64,000 nucleotides of DNA from Costus lasius (Eukaryota > Streptophyta > Magnoliopsida > Zingiberales > Costaceae). Positions 11,717 through 22,788 of this stretch are shown here, one piece after another; within the stretch, counting starts at the first letter, position 1, and each line of letters opens with the position of its first letter. The position numbers were made by a program, and so were the translations under genes. Location: contig CM050450.1 in assembly GCA_027563935.2 (NCBI GenBank), forward strand, positions 25,655,439 to 25,719,438, written 5' to 3'. Under the pieces are notes generated by a model. It was not told the DNA's origin and ran no database searches. It saw only the letters and a list, made by a program, of their open reading frames with translations.

Positions 11717-13605
11717 TGTTGGGAAACCCCGGGGACATTTTACAATTTTTCAGAGACACATACATACATTGCACAGCGGAAGAATGTCCCCAAAACAGGT
11801 CCGTCCCAAAAACCCAGTGAAGATCGCATGCAAGGGGGTCGACACGATGAGTTAGAAAATACCTCAGAGCAAGATGAGGTCGATGTCGTGATAGGCGCCC
11901 AACTGTGCGCCGTCTGCAGTCTCACACACACGGATGCCTCGAGTCCTCTTCTTCCACGCCCGGTGCTAGCCTCGGGAAGAAGATCCAAGCCTTAGGGAGA
12001 TGCTCCAACCACCTTGCGCCACCAAGAGAGAAAGATGCGCCAAGTGGTAAGGAAGGAGAAGCTTGCGGCCACTTGATGGAAGAGGAAGAGATTGCGCCAA
12101 TGCTCCTTGCTCTCGCTCCCTTCTTATGTTCACGCCTCCAAGGATGAATCATAATAAGAGAGGGCGGCTAGGGTCACATATATAGGGCAAGAGGCGATTA
12201 GGGCAAGGGCTAGGATCATGACAAGTGTAGGGCTAGGATGAGGAGGTTTGATGCAAGGAAAGTCTCCAAGACTTTACCATAAACTTCATTCAACCTTTCC
12301 ATAATTCCCAAAGTACCATATCAGCCCAAGACATGCCTTAAAGGCATTCATACCATCAAGGGAGAAGGGCTAGGCGCAAATTGCTTCCTTAATGAAGCAA
12401 TTTTGCCACCCTAACCCCATTATGCCCCTTAGGCGCCAATGGGGTTGGGTTTCTCCCCATTATACCCTTTTAGCCTCTCTTCTCTTCATGAGAACTTGTT
12501 ATTGGGCTTCATTGGATAATGAGCTAGCCCAAACTTCATCCTATGGGTTGATTAAGCATTTGGATCCAATCCAATGCAACCCTAATCCAAGTGTGACCAA
12601 CCATGGTCAAATACGGGTCAACCTGCCAAAAATGAAGTTTGGCTCCAATAACATTCTTCCATCTCATCAGGCCCATTGGCGCTGATGAAATCTCCCAATT
12701 AGATCCGAGTTATCCAATAACTCGATCATAAGGCTTCCTGATCAATACGAGAACTCAAGTATCAAGGTGTGCGACCTTGTAGGTTCCTCTGACGCTGGCA
12801 GTGCTGACCAAAGGTCATCACAAGCAGTGAGTGGCACCTAGCAGTGCATCGCTGCTACCCAGGTCATTGGAATGGATATCGACATCGACATCCCCATCAT
12901 CGCAACTAGGTACAGATGCATTACAGTCTCTTTGCCGGACTGATATCCGATTGGACAAGTGTGTCACCACTTGTTTTTCACCCAATCACATGGCTATGAC
13001 TAAAACAGGTTCTTACCTGGGTATGGCCATACACTCTCAGTCATAGAACCATAAAGGAGCTCCATGGATATCATGCTTCCTTAGGGAAGGGGCAAATCCT
13101 ATGTCTGTCCATTGATCTTCTCATATGGGTCGTGACATGCTGAATAACAACCGTTATGACCTCCCAGCTACGGCAAGGTGTTGGGTTGTATCAAAGCAAG
13201 TCCCTAACCATATAGAATGATCAATGACCTCAAGTCAAGGGATCAATGCATCTCCTGTCACTTATGAGGATAACTCATGACACCAAGTCATAGCCTCATA
13301 GCGGGTCTATCCAATATATCCTCCAATGATATACCCATGTGTCTGCGTTAGCACCACGTACCTAACCAGCTCACATACCAGTCTCACAAGTACCATAGCT
13401 GTCCCATATCTACTAAGGTACATCGATTGGGGACAATAGTTTGAGCACAGATCCAATCTATCTCCAGGGACATTATCATGTCAGTACATGTGCGTAGATG
13501 TAAACAAACATTGATAATGACAATGCCAGAATGATATATATAAATATCAAAGTCAAGTAGTACATAAGTGGACCAAAACTAGGTCCTAGGGCATATACAC
13601 TAACA
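11717..13605 (-). repeat. A1 5' LTR
   Basis: LTR of 1889 bp, TGTTGGG...CTAACA (last bases changed from CCAACA), followed by TSD TGTTC. Near-identical to 4554-6437. Confidence 0.95.
12178..12184 (-). promoter_or_regulatory. TATA box in A1 5' LTR
   Basis: Sense TATATAT. Related LTRs carry TATA boxes at the matching place, next to a GGGGGCGGC-type block: A2 TATAAATA and B TATAAAAG. It would place the start of R some 30 bp downstream, toward lower coordinates. Confidence 0.6.
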
Positions 13606-13610
13606 TGTTC

Positions 13611-14195
13611 TTATTCAATTCTAAGTTGCATGATTTCATATTTATGTACTGGCCATGCATACGTATGTCTCAGACATTGTGGGAAGGACTGAGAGGTGAA
13701 CCACAACGTTGGAACCCCTTAGATTGATCTTGTAATTTCAATCACAAAAGTAGGTCAAAATTACTCAAGGAGTCAATAATTCTTCACAGAGCCTAATGGA
13801 GCTGCTTAACCTAGTAAGCCACGAGAGTAGGAGACTTGGGTTAAGTTAGATATCGGATTGTGGCCTGAGAGGGAACGATCTATACCTTAGGAAGAATTAC
13901 CCTAAGAACTTAGGTTAGACAAAATTGAAACACTTGTATTATCTTTCTGTCATTCTTCAATGTGGTGAAGCCTAAAACCCCGATTTTCTCTCGAGATCTT
14001 CACACTCCGTTTGCTCATTGTTTGCTCTTGACTTACTTTGATTTACTTTCGTGCATTAGGATTTTAGTGACTCTTTTCATTATTTGATCACCTAGCTATT
14101 GATTGACTGAATAGTTAGTACTTGACCTCTAGTCCCTGTGGGATCGATACTTATTTATTACGTGATAGAATCGTGCACTTGCGGCCACCTTATCA
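13611..14195 (+). repeat. ATH1 5' LTR, 3' part
   Basis: Runs to TATCA just before the PBS. It contains TACTTTCGTGCA at 14044, a motif repeated in the gag-only LTR, and the CCCTGTGGGATCGA-type block also present before ATH3 (about 62735). The rest of the LTR lies left of A1 (before 4554); its start is not defined. Confidence 0.65.
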
Positions 14196-14201
14196 AGTTT
14201 T

Positions 14202-14219
14202 TGGCACTGTTGATAGGGA
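14202..14219 (+). other. ATH1 degenerate tRNA-Asp PBS
   Basis: TGGCACTGTTGATAGGGA, a decayed form of TGGCGCCGTTGCCGGGGA, six bases after the LTR end. Confidence 0.65.
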
Positions 14220-14440
14220 CTAGGTTTGCCAATATTAACACGATCAGGAAATTAATAGACTAGGCTTAGTTAGATTTCCTTTTTGTTTTTATTTTGTTAA
14301 TTTGCTTTTTATTTACTTTTTGTTTTTATTTTGTTAATCTCCTTTTAGTTTTAGTTGTAACTTTTATTTGGTGTTGTTGCTGCTAACCTCTTCTGTTAAG
14401 GTACTTGTTTATGCCTAGGAACACTCTTCGAACAGGGAAA

Positions 14441-15384
14441 CTTGTACCACAGGATCTGGAAATAGAGTGAAGCTTTTGTCTGGTCCGAAGGAACTTAAAA
14501 AGATTAAAGCTTGAAGGACAGTTTTCTAACAATCAGGCCATGGAAGCAAACCGCTCTCTTAAGGACTTTGCAGCATCCACCATTTCTAGTGTGCATTCGA
14601 GCATCTCATGACCGGCTATCGAAGATAACAACTTCAAGATCAAACTGTCTTTAGTACAGATGTGCAATAGAACCAATTTAGTGGAGCAGCTACAGAAGAC
14701 TTGAACCTTCATCTCTCTATTTTTTTTAGAATGCTACGACACTTTAAAGATTAATGGTGCTCCCCTTGATCCTATAAAACTGAGGCTCTTCCCTTTTTCT
14801 CTCAGGGACTGAGCTAGAGCATGGCTTCAATCTTTACCCCACGGTTCCATCATGACGTGGGATCAATTATCACAGGCATTTCTGTCAAAGTACTTCCCAC
14901 CTAGCAAAACAGCCCAATTGAGAAATCAAATTATAATTTTTGCTAAGCGAGATGGAGAGTCCCTCTATGAAGCATGGGACCAGTTTAAGGAGCTACTAAG
15001 GATGTGCCCACATTATGGTCAACATAAATGGGTAATCATACATACTTTTTATAGTGGCTTATTATATCAAACAAGACTTTCTGTAGATGCTGCTGCTGGT
15101 GGGGCACTTATGAACAAAAATTATATTGACGCTATGGATTTAATTAAAGACATGGCCCTCAACTATTACTAGTGGTCAGGAGAGAGGAGAGCCAGCTAGT
15201 GCGAAATTCAGGGAAGTCTAATCTTAATATAATTAATTCTTTGATAACAAAAGTAGATTCACTTTCATCCAAAATTGATTCTATTAATGTTTCTACCTCT
15301 AATTCTGTGACTTGTGATATTTATGGAGTGTCAGGGCATGCTGCTGATGATTGCCACATTTTGAGAATTCCTTCTGAACTTTAG
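14441..15384 (+). pseudogene. gag: ATH1 Athila-type gag (broken)
   Basis: Athila/Tat Gag capsid protein. Hallmarks in order: an NNFKIK-type segment (about 14625), a LECYDTLKING-like segment near 14730, LFPFSLRD (14790), then an open stretch 14852-15172 with FLSKYFPPSKT, DGESLYEAWDQFKELLRMCP and AAAGGALMNK. ATH3 has the same order at 63313-63779. A nonsense TGA lies at 14810-14812, with earlier stops upstream, a frame change at about 15170 and a TAG at 15382-15384. The zinc knuckle near 15310-15355 is defective (CDIYGVSGHAADDC: second Cys is Tyr). The N-terminal start is not clear. Confidence 0.8.
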
Positions 15385-15435
15385 AGATAAATCACAGCTA
15401 GCCCAGCAGACCAATTCCTCTTCAAGAGCCGTGGC

Positions 15436-16473
15436 ATGCTTCTAGCTCAACCAGGGGCGAATCCGAGGGATCACTGTAATGCCATCATGGTAGATGGTGA
15501 TGAGCAATCAGAGGACTCCAAGACTGATGAAATTGATAATGTAGAGAGGGAGTTTGACAGTCAAAAGGAGAAGTCCCATCCGGAAACTCCAGACAACAGA
15601 ACGATAGTGGTGATGACTGAAGACTCTACAGCTTTCATGCAAAATCAGCCATCTCTTAAACTAGGAGACCTAGGTAGTTTTGATATACCATGCATGATTG
15701 GCAGTGTTACATTTGACAAGGCACTCTTGGACTTGGGTGCTGGTGTTAGCTTCATGTCGCTCTCCACCTTCAAGAATTTAAACTTTGGAAGTCTTAAATC
15801 AACATCTAAAGTTCTTCAACTTGCCAACAGTTCTAGACTTCACTCACTTGGAATTGCTAAGGATGTGCCTCTCCAAATTAAAGGATTCTTTGTCCTAGAA
15901 GATTTTATGGTTTTGGATATGACGGAGAGCTCCACTTTTCCTCTTATATTGGGCAAGCCATTCCTTGTTATAGTCGGAGCCGTGATAAATGTCCCACACA
16001 GTACGATGACTTTTAGCATTGACAGAAATATTCTATCATTTAATCTTTCTGGTAATAATAAAGAATTGTCTTTTTCAGGCTCCAGTTGCAGCACAACATT
16101 GATGGCAGAAAGTACTGCACAATCAAGTGGCAAGATAGAATTCTTCCCAAATACTTTTCCAGAGCATTGCCATGATAAGCCTGACAATTCTACTAGTTTG
16201 GAAGAGGATGAAATGATAGCTAAAACAATTTCAACTGAGAGATATTAGGAGGACTTAAAGAGAAAAACAATAAGAGCACTTGAATATGAAGAGGTGATAG
16301 ATATCGAGATGGCCCATGAGTTTCACCGCCCTACTGTTTCATGTCATGAGAAAACAATTGTAGTTAGACTTTCATATTATATGCTTATTTTAATAGGTAC
16401 AATCCTTGGACGACGAAGAAAGCAAAGGCTCCATGCCATTTACTTCGCCTCTGCTACACCTGAAACACCATGA
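15436..16473 (+). pseudogene. pro: ATH1 retropepsin-like protease and C-terminal tail
   Basis: In the same frame as the preceding zinc-knuckle segment. An open stretch of 270 codons has an acidic linker (residues about 20-75) and then an Athila-type aspartic protease: catalytic D99 in LLDLGAG, LQLAN near 130 and the PLILGKPFL block near 169-177. A TAG at 16246-16248 is followed by about 75 more codons in the same region ending LHAIYFASATPETP, then TGA at 16471-16473. That tail matches the C-terminus of the gag-only protein at 58917-60125 (LYALYFGTDSPASP). No RT follows. Confidence 0.78.
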
Positions 16474-16532
16474 TATTGTACTATGGTCAAGCTAGTGACC
16501 TTAAAGAAGTGCTTGTTGGGAGGCAATTCAAC
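16474..16532 (+). promoter_or_regulatory. Post-stop conserved module with two hairpins
   Basis: After the stop come 41 nt containing GGTCAAGCTAGTGACC (stem GGTCA/TGACC), then a hairpin at 16515-16532 with GTTGGG and TTCAAC around the loop AGGCAA. The minus-strand element at 58858-58916 has the same layout with the same 41-nt spacing. I know the GGGAGGCAACCC-type motif as common after Athila/Tat coding regions; its role is unknown to me. Confidence 0.6.
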
Positions 16533-16682
16533 CTCTTGTTTAGACTTTCTATAGTTTCTTATTTATTTCTATTACTTAGCTTTTGTAGTTCTTCAATTTT
16601 CTTTCATATTCATGCTTTCTAGATAGCAACCAGCTGATGGTAATTTTTCTATATTTTTTAGGTACTTGCGAGACATTCACGG

Positions 16683-18908
16683 TGTTAGGGAATACCGGGT
16701 GTAATTTAAAATTTTGTAGTCCCAGGACGTAGCGGAAGAATCATTACACCCGAAACATATTCCGGTCCCAAGGATCCATGCGAGAGAGAAGACACAAGGA
16801 TGTGTTAGAGATGTACCTCTTTTGCTTGTCTAGTTGTCGAAGCCATGTTGAAGGCGCCCAAGTGTTTGCCCTCCACAAGTATCCACGCGTCGACTCCTTG
16901 ATCATTGCTCCCTTCCACGCTTGGTGCTAGCCTCGGGAAGAGAATCAAGCCTTAGGGTTCCTTCACTACTCTTGCGCCACCTCCAAGGATCATGCGCCAA
17001 GTGCAAGGAAGATGCCGCCAACTCCTTATCCTCTTCACTCCAAGAGAAGAGGGAGAAGAAGAGTTTCGGCCCTGAGGAAGAATAAGAGCAAGTGGCGCCA
17101 CCAAGTCCTTCTCCAAGTCACGCTAAGAGGAGAGGAAGGAGAAGACTTGCGGCCACTAGTAGGAAGAAGGGTTGCGCCACCTTGATGTTGTCACCCTTTG
17201 CCTTTGCTCTCGCCCCTCTATGTGTGTTCACGCCTCCAAGCATTTGAACCATTGAGAGGGGGCAGCAAGGGTCCCTTTTATAAGCCAAGAAGCGGATTAG
17301 GGAGGGCCAAGATCATGCCAAGTGGGCGGCTAGGATGATAGGGGTTTGTGGTAAGGAAAGTCACCAAGACTTTGCCATAAACCTCATTCAACCTATCCTT
17401 ATTTGCCCAATAGCCATATCAACCCAAGACATGCCTTAGAGGCATTCTTTCCATCCAAGGAGAAGGGCTAGGCGCAACAAGCAAGAGGAATTCGGCTAGG
17501 GTGGTGTCTTGGGAGAAATTAGGGTTTGAGGTAAGGTAACTCTCCAAGACTTTACCATATACTTCTTCCCAACATCCATATGCGCCTAGGAACTTCCCAT
17601 AAAAGTTCTCAAGCCATATTAGCCCCAAGACTTGCCTTAGAGGCAAGGTTTCCATCAAAGGAGAAAGGGCAAGGCGCCTTTTACTTCCTTAATGAAGCAA
17701 AACCGCCCACTTCACCCCATTATGCCCCTAGGCGCTAATGGGTGAAGACTTCTCCCCATTATACCCTTTTAAGCCAATTCTCTCTTCATGACAACTAATT
17801 ATTGGGCCTCATTGGACAATGAGCTAGCCCAAACTTCATGGCATAGGTTGATTAAGCCATTGGATCCAATCCAATGTAACCCTAATCCAAATGTGATGAA
17901 TCTAGGTCAATTTCGGGTCAACCTGCCAAAAATGAAGTTTGGCTCCAATAACTTTCTTCCAACTCATCAGGCCCATTGGCGCTGATGAAATCTTCCAAAT
18001 TGATCCAAGTTATCAAATAACTTGATCCTAAGGCTTCTGATTAAAGCAACGTCAAGAGTCTATTGCGTGTGACCCCGTAGGATCCATATGACGATGGCAA
18101 TGATGTAAACATCATAAGTAGTGAGGGGTATCTAGCAACACATCACTACTACCCATATCATAGGACTTAAGTCATTATGGCAACAACTCCTAACAAGCAA
18201 CGAGGATTCCCATTGCATTATAGATCCCTTTGCCTAAGCTGATATCCTGCCATTGGATTAGTCTCAAGTTTATCAATCCAATGCATTGGTCATGACTCAA
18301 CAAGTGTGGCCACACATTCCTGTCATGCACCAATAAGGTGGGGCGCCCCGAGTGGATATCATGCTTCCAATAAGGAAGGGGCAAATCCTACTATTGGTCA
18401 CCCATGTCTCTACGTGACTTATGACATGCCCAATGACAGCCGTTTTGATCTCCCAATTATGGAGAGACGTAAGACTGTATCAAAGCATACCCATCATCAA
18501 ATCTAGACATGAATACCTCAAGTCTAAGGATCAATGCAAACCTCTTGCATGTGAGATTGACTTGTTGACTAGACAAGTCAATCCTCACGGTGGATCACTC
18601 CAGTGCATCCAATGCACCTGTATGTCTGCATTACTGTGCCCCGCACTTAACCAGCCCATACACCAGTCTCACATGTACCAAAGCTGTCCCATATCTGCTA
18701 AGGTACCTTGTCTGGGGATTTCTTATGAGAATGGATCCAATCCAAACTCTTGGGACATTATATATGCAACTCAATACATCAACGCAGGTAGAGAAGTCTG
18801 CATAATAACGACCATGCCTCTATATATAGAATAATAATTCTATCAAAGTACATTCAAACAATGCCTGACCATGTCCATATATTGGTCTTCAGGGCATATA
18901 CACCAACA
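16683..18908 (-). repeat. B array left LTR
   Basis: 2226 bp, TGTTAGGG...CCAACA. It contains an internally duplicated block (about 17345-17480 and 17523-17680, each with GGTAAGG..CTCCAAGACTTT and GCCTTAGAGGCA) that is single in the A1 LTR. TATAAAAG (sense) lies at 17275-17282. Confidence 0.93.
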
Positions 18909-21605
18909 ATCTCCCACTTGCACTAAGACCAAGGACAACTGATGTTCAGCCAGTTCTAATGTCTCTAGTATGACCCATTTAGCTTCCGCTGCGCCAGAGG
19001 CTAGGTCAGTGGGTTTTTCCAGATTGCTATCTGTGTTTATTTTAACAAATTTGATCATCATCCTTATTCATGATCTCTAAGATCAGATGATATGCTGCAG
19101 TACATACTTGAGCACTAAGTTTCTTCACTTATGCTATGGCCCTAGTAAGAACTATATTGGACCATCAAGCATCATGAACTAAATCAAGTTCAAATGAATG
19201 AAGCTGCTTCCTTGGCTGCCACAAGAAGCTGCAATGTACTCAGCCTTATTTGTAGAATCTTGCCACTTTGGTTTGCATAATGCTCTTTCAGCACACAACA
19301 CCACAATAAGGCAAAGCGCAAATCCTGGCTGTGATCAATAGTCACTAGACTGGAACGAAGTGTCAGTGTACCCCTGTATACAAAATTCTTTCCTGTCTAT
19401 CATAGACTAGACTTCAATCCTTTATACTTCCCAAGTATATATATAAGGATTGCTTTCACAGCTATCTAGTGTTAAACACTAAGGTCTGATTGAAACTTGC
19501 TGGCTATGCTCCAAGCATTTGCCACAAATGGCCTTGTGTATATTATTCAAAACATGATCCATCCTATACACCATGTATCAGGATTTTAAACCCATGGTAT
19601 TACTCTCCAGCTGTATCCTTGAGAGAGTCAGACCATATCTTCCTGGAAGGTATTAATATTTGGAATCATCCAATATAAACCTCCCCAGAAACTCTTGGAT
19701 GAACATAGATTGACTAAAGGGCAATGACTTTCTTGAATCTCTATCTATAGATCCTCATGCCTAGGATGTAGGCATCATTCCCTAGATCATTCTTCTCGAA
19801 ATACATCTCAAGCTTTTCTTCACCATGTGAAGAGCTGAGATGTCATTCCATGTGAGGAGAATATCATCAATCATCTAGAACAATAAATACTATTATGGTG
19901 CTCCCACTGATCTTCTTGTAAACACAGGCTATTTCAAACATGCTTGCATAACACCATGCATATCTTCATGGCCTTGATATGAAAACCTTCTGGCTATTTC
20001 CTTATGGATATCTTTTCAGACATCCATGCAAGAAAGGCAGTTTTCATAACAACATACCATAATTGATCATGCAATTATAACAAGCAGATCCCTAATAGAC
20101 TTAAAACTCAGCTATTGGTGAAAAATTTCATCATTATCCACCCAGTGGATTTGCCTGAAATTTCTGTTCACTAGCTTGCCTTTTAAGGTAACAATGTTAC
20201 CTTCCATGTCTATCTTCCTAGAAGATTTATTTATAGCCTGTGGGAATTACCCCTTTGGCAGCTCATCCAAGTCCCAGACTTGATTAGCAGACATGGAGTC
20301 CATTACGGTTCTCATGGCCTTTAGCCATTTCTTGGAATCTAGTCCACCGACTGCTTCCATTTCCTCATAAGTCTTAGGTTCATACTTGATGAAAAATTCG
20401 TCATGCCCAGCATATCGAATCGATCCAGACTTATGTGGTTCCTGTGTTACTTGAACCTCAGGTTGACTTTCAACCTGTATGTGAGATTTTGCTCTCCATC
20501 TATGTCTAATTATATTGTGGTTGATTCTGGACCTTGTCCAAATCAAATCTACTCCCACTAGCTTCTTTCAAAAGAAATACTTTCTCAAGAGAGACAGCAG
20601 TTTGAGCAACAAATATTTTGTTCTCTTTGGGATATAATTAGTACTCTACAGTGCACCACAAACACATACTTTTGAATCACTGCACATTACATTCCCAATT
20701 CCATTGAAGAAATGGGATATTTGCAGTTCGCAACTCAAAAGCTAACTTAGACATTTTCTTATGGAGTGGCAGTACACCTGTTTGCATGGCATCATAGTAG
20801 TATATTTGCATGACTATTCAAAGATGGAACCGCATCCAATGTGTTCCTTTTCTTTCTTTGAAATTCACCACACAGTGGTGTACTAAGTAAGTTGTGAGAT
20901 AACTCCACACTTCTTAGGACAGTCATCAAATTCTCCACTAATTACCTTGATCTAATCAAAGTGCTTTAATAGATCCTTCAATTTGACTCAACACTTCATT
21001 TGTGAACTTCTTGGATTTTTCAAAGTTCTTAGGTTGGATAAGGCATACCCACACCTGATGAAGCATGTAACACCTCTTAGTGCTTGTTTATATGGGTCCA
21101 CATACATTGTTATGTAATAGATCCAACAAGCCAATAGTCCTTCCACCCTTTATGGTGAAGGCAGCATCTGTCATATTGTTCCTTTGAACTAGGCTCACAT
21201 GTATCATAATCCTGAAAGGACAATGATCCCAATAGTCCATGGACCTTTGGATGTGACCATTGTTCTATGGTTCAAGAGACAATGCTATAAGAGGATGTTT
21301 ATCGAATCATTAGATCTGATCTTGTGTTACATATAGAACCACAAACTATTGTCAATTGTATTACTTCAATAGAACATCTCAGAAAATATCATATATTATT
21401 TCAAACTAAAATCCTTTCTAAAAGGAATGATGTTCTAATACATAAGCTGATACATAATAGCAAAGTTCTATATAAAGTCTTCAAGGCAGTGAGATGATAT
21501 CAACAGCAGCATCCAATGCTCCGTCCATGACCCGAGAGTCGATCCCATCAAGCCTCTTCGTCCTACTTCTTTTGAGCTCCTGCACATGTAAAACATATGT
21601 GAGCC
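18909..21605 (-). pseudogene. pol: B1 copia pol remnant, heavily decayed
   Basis: Colinear with A1 pol but broken everywhere. Recognisable pieces: the RNase H C-terminal tail at about 18910-19061 (aligned with the ADPLTKALAQ region of A1), the region before and into RT at 20247-20558 (EPKTYEEM, SANQVWDLDELP), and the integrase core and flank at about 20850-21110, seen by nucleotide similarity to A1 8640-8900. YVDD and DDE residues cannot be read in one frame. All B copies share this decay, so B has lacked its own pol since before the copies formed. Confidence 0.75.
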
Positions 21606-22169
21606 TCACATACGGTACCCAGTACCCATGAATAAGAAGTAGACACAAGACCTCGGTAACACAATACTTGAAGCGGATGGATTACATCCCTTCTTCTTTG
21701 CCATGCACTTCTTGGCCATTAATCCTCTTCGAAATACCCATGCATTCTCAGTCGTCCGAAGTATTAGCTTCGAAGATACAGAACCATGGTCATTCTCAGA
21801 TTCAGGCATACACTCTGAAGATCCAACAGAACTCTCCTGATCATTGTCTATAGAGCATGGTGTGAAGAGACCTTTGAGATGTATGATAAGATCATAAATC
21901 CCCATCTCATCACATTCAACCTTGACCTCTGGGGTCATGCACTCTAAGACAAGAGCAGTGTACTGTTCGTTATCTTCACAATGTTCAAGATAGACATTCC
22001 ACTCCCACTCATTAGTGAAATACACACTGGGCTGGGATGGAGGTCTTTCACGAAGATGCACCTTATTCTCTTGTTCCAGTATCTTGGACAAAATCTTGAA
22101 CCAATTTGTCCAGTTTGTCCCATCCAACTTATTTTTATAAAGTTTCAATCTTAGATCAGGAGGTGCCAC
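21606..22169 (-). pseudogene. gag: B1 copia gag remnant
   Basis: 187 open codons resembling copia Gag N-terminal domains: LDGTNWTNWFKILSKILEQENKV near residues 14-36 parallels the SNLKDWYMNLRIVLK segment of A1, and VLECMTPEVK parallels the A1 LTNMSPELR segment. The start is GTG at 22167-22169; B2 has ATG here, so the initiator is lost in B1. The C-terminal part (MGTGYRM) corresponds to the A1 protease DTACGAH region, out of register. No zinc knuckle. Like A1, it is a compact Gag. Confidence 0.65.
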
Positions 22170-22788
22170 CTACAATAAGCAAATAAGTAAAATAAGTACA
22201 ATGATAAAACATTTAACAAGGACTTTAAATTAAATGCTATGCTCCCACTACTTCCAAAACAAGTCGAGAACTCTCAAACTCAACATGGAAATAAGTGAGT
22301 AGGATCCTAATTTCACATAAGGTCTCCGCGACTCACGAGGGTGAGTTGGGATGCACAGAGAGTCTCATGCTTCCTTAGGTAGGCATACCAGCCAATTGTG
22401 CCATGCACAATACCTCTTAGTCAAGACAGACTAGGCGCCCTGTGTCCAGCGAGGGCTGGATACAACACAGAACCCTATCCTCTCAACAGCTGCCTCTAGT
22501 GATTCATCATGTCAGTGTCATATGAAAAACTAGTCAAGTCTGGTCCTAACCGTTATGCCCAGGGTCAACGAATTTCCTTGCGAAGGCACGCCCAGGTTAA
22601 AACTGGACTGGGGAAATCATTGTCACCACACACCTTCTAAAGATAAGTGGGTGTGTCCCACGAGGGTGGGAAACAGTTCACAACACCACCGATCGATAGT
22701 TTGATGAGGGCTACGCGTTAGAAGGCTATCGACTTGATATTGTATTGAGAGTTTTTGTATGTTTGTTTTATTCTTTTCTAGCATGCAG
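22170..22788 (-). other. B1 leader, part next to gag, with hairpins
   Basis: Conserved leader block with hairpins at 22331-22346 (ACTCAC/GTGAGT on plus), 22445-22460 and 22656-22671. It ends at TSD TGCAG (22784-22788) where A2 inserted; the leader resumes at 32233. Confidence 0.75.

Larger units (their letters stand above)
4554..13605 (-). mobile_element. Copia element A1, full length
   Basis: A complete minus-strand Ty1/copia element. LTRs begin TGTTGGG and end CAACA. The 5-bp TSD TGTTC is perfect (4549-4553 and 13606-13610). A PPT adjoins the left (3') LTR and an initiator tRNA-Met PBS adjoins the right (5') LTR. Order in the sense direction is LTR, PBS, 1.6-kb leader, gag-protease-integrase-RT-RNase H, PPT, LTR. 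It inserted into the LTR region of ATH1. Confidence 0.95.
13611..16682 (+). mobile_element. Athila-like element ATH1, left part
   Basis: Holds an LTR end, a degenerate tRNA-Asp PBS, gag and protease on the plus strand. It is cut at 13611 by A1 and at 16682 by the B array; the right part probably resumes at 51989. No RT or integrase follows the protease: the frame ends at 16471-16473 and the 3' module comes next. The element therefore looks non-autonomous. Confidence 0.75.

Noticed and set aside
18421..18834. 137-codon ORF repeated in all three B LTRs (also 34845 and 49847)
   Set aside because: Conserved only as part of the LTR; composition follows the surrounding DNA and no motif is recognisable. 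Identity between copies reflects recent duplication, not coding constraint.
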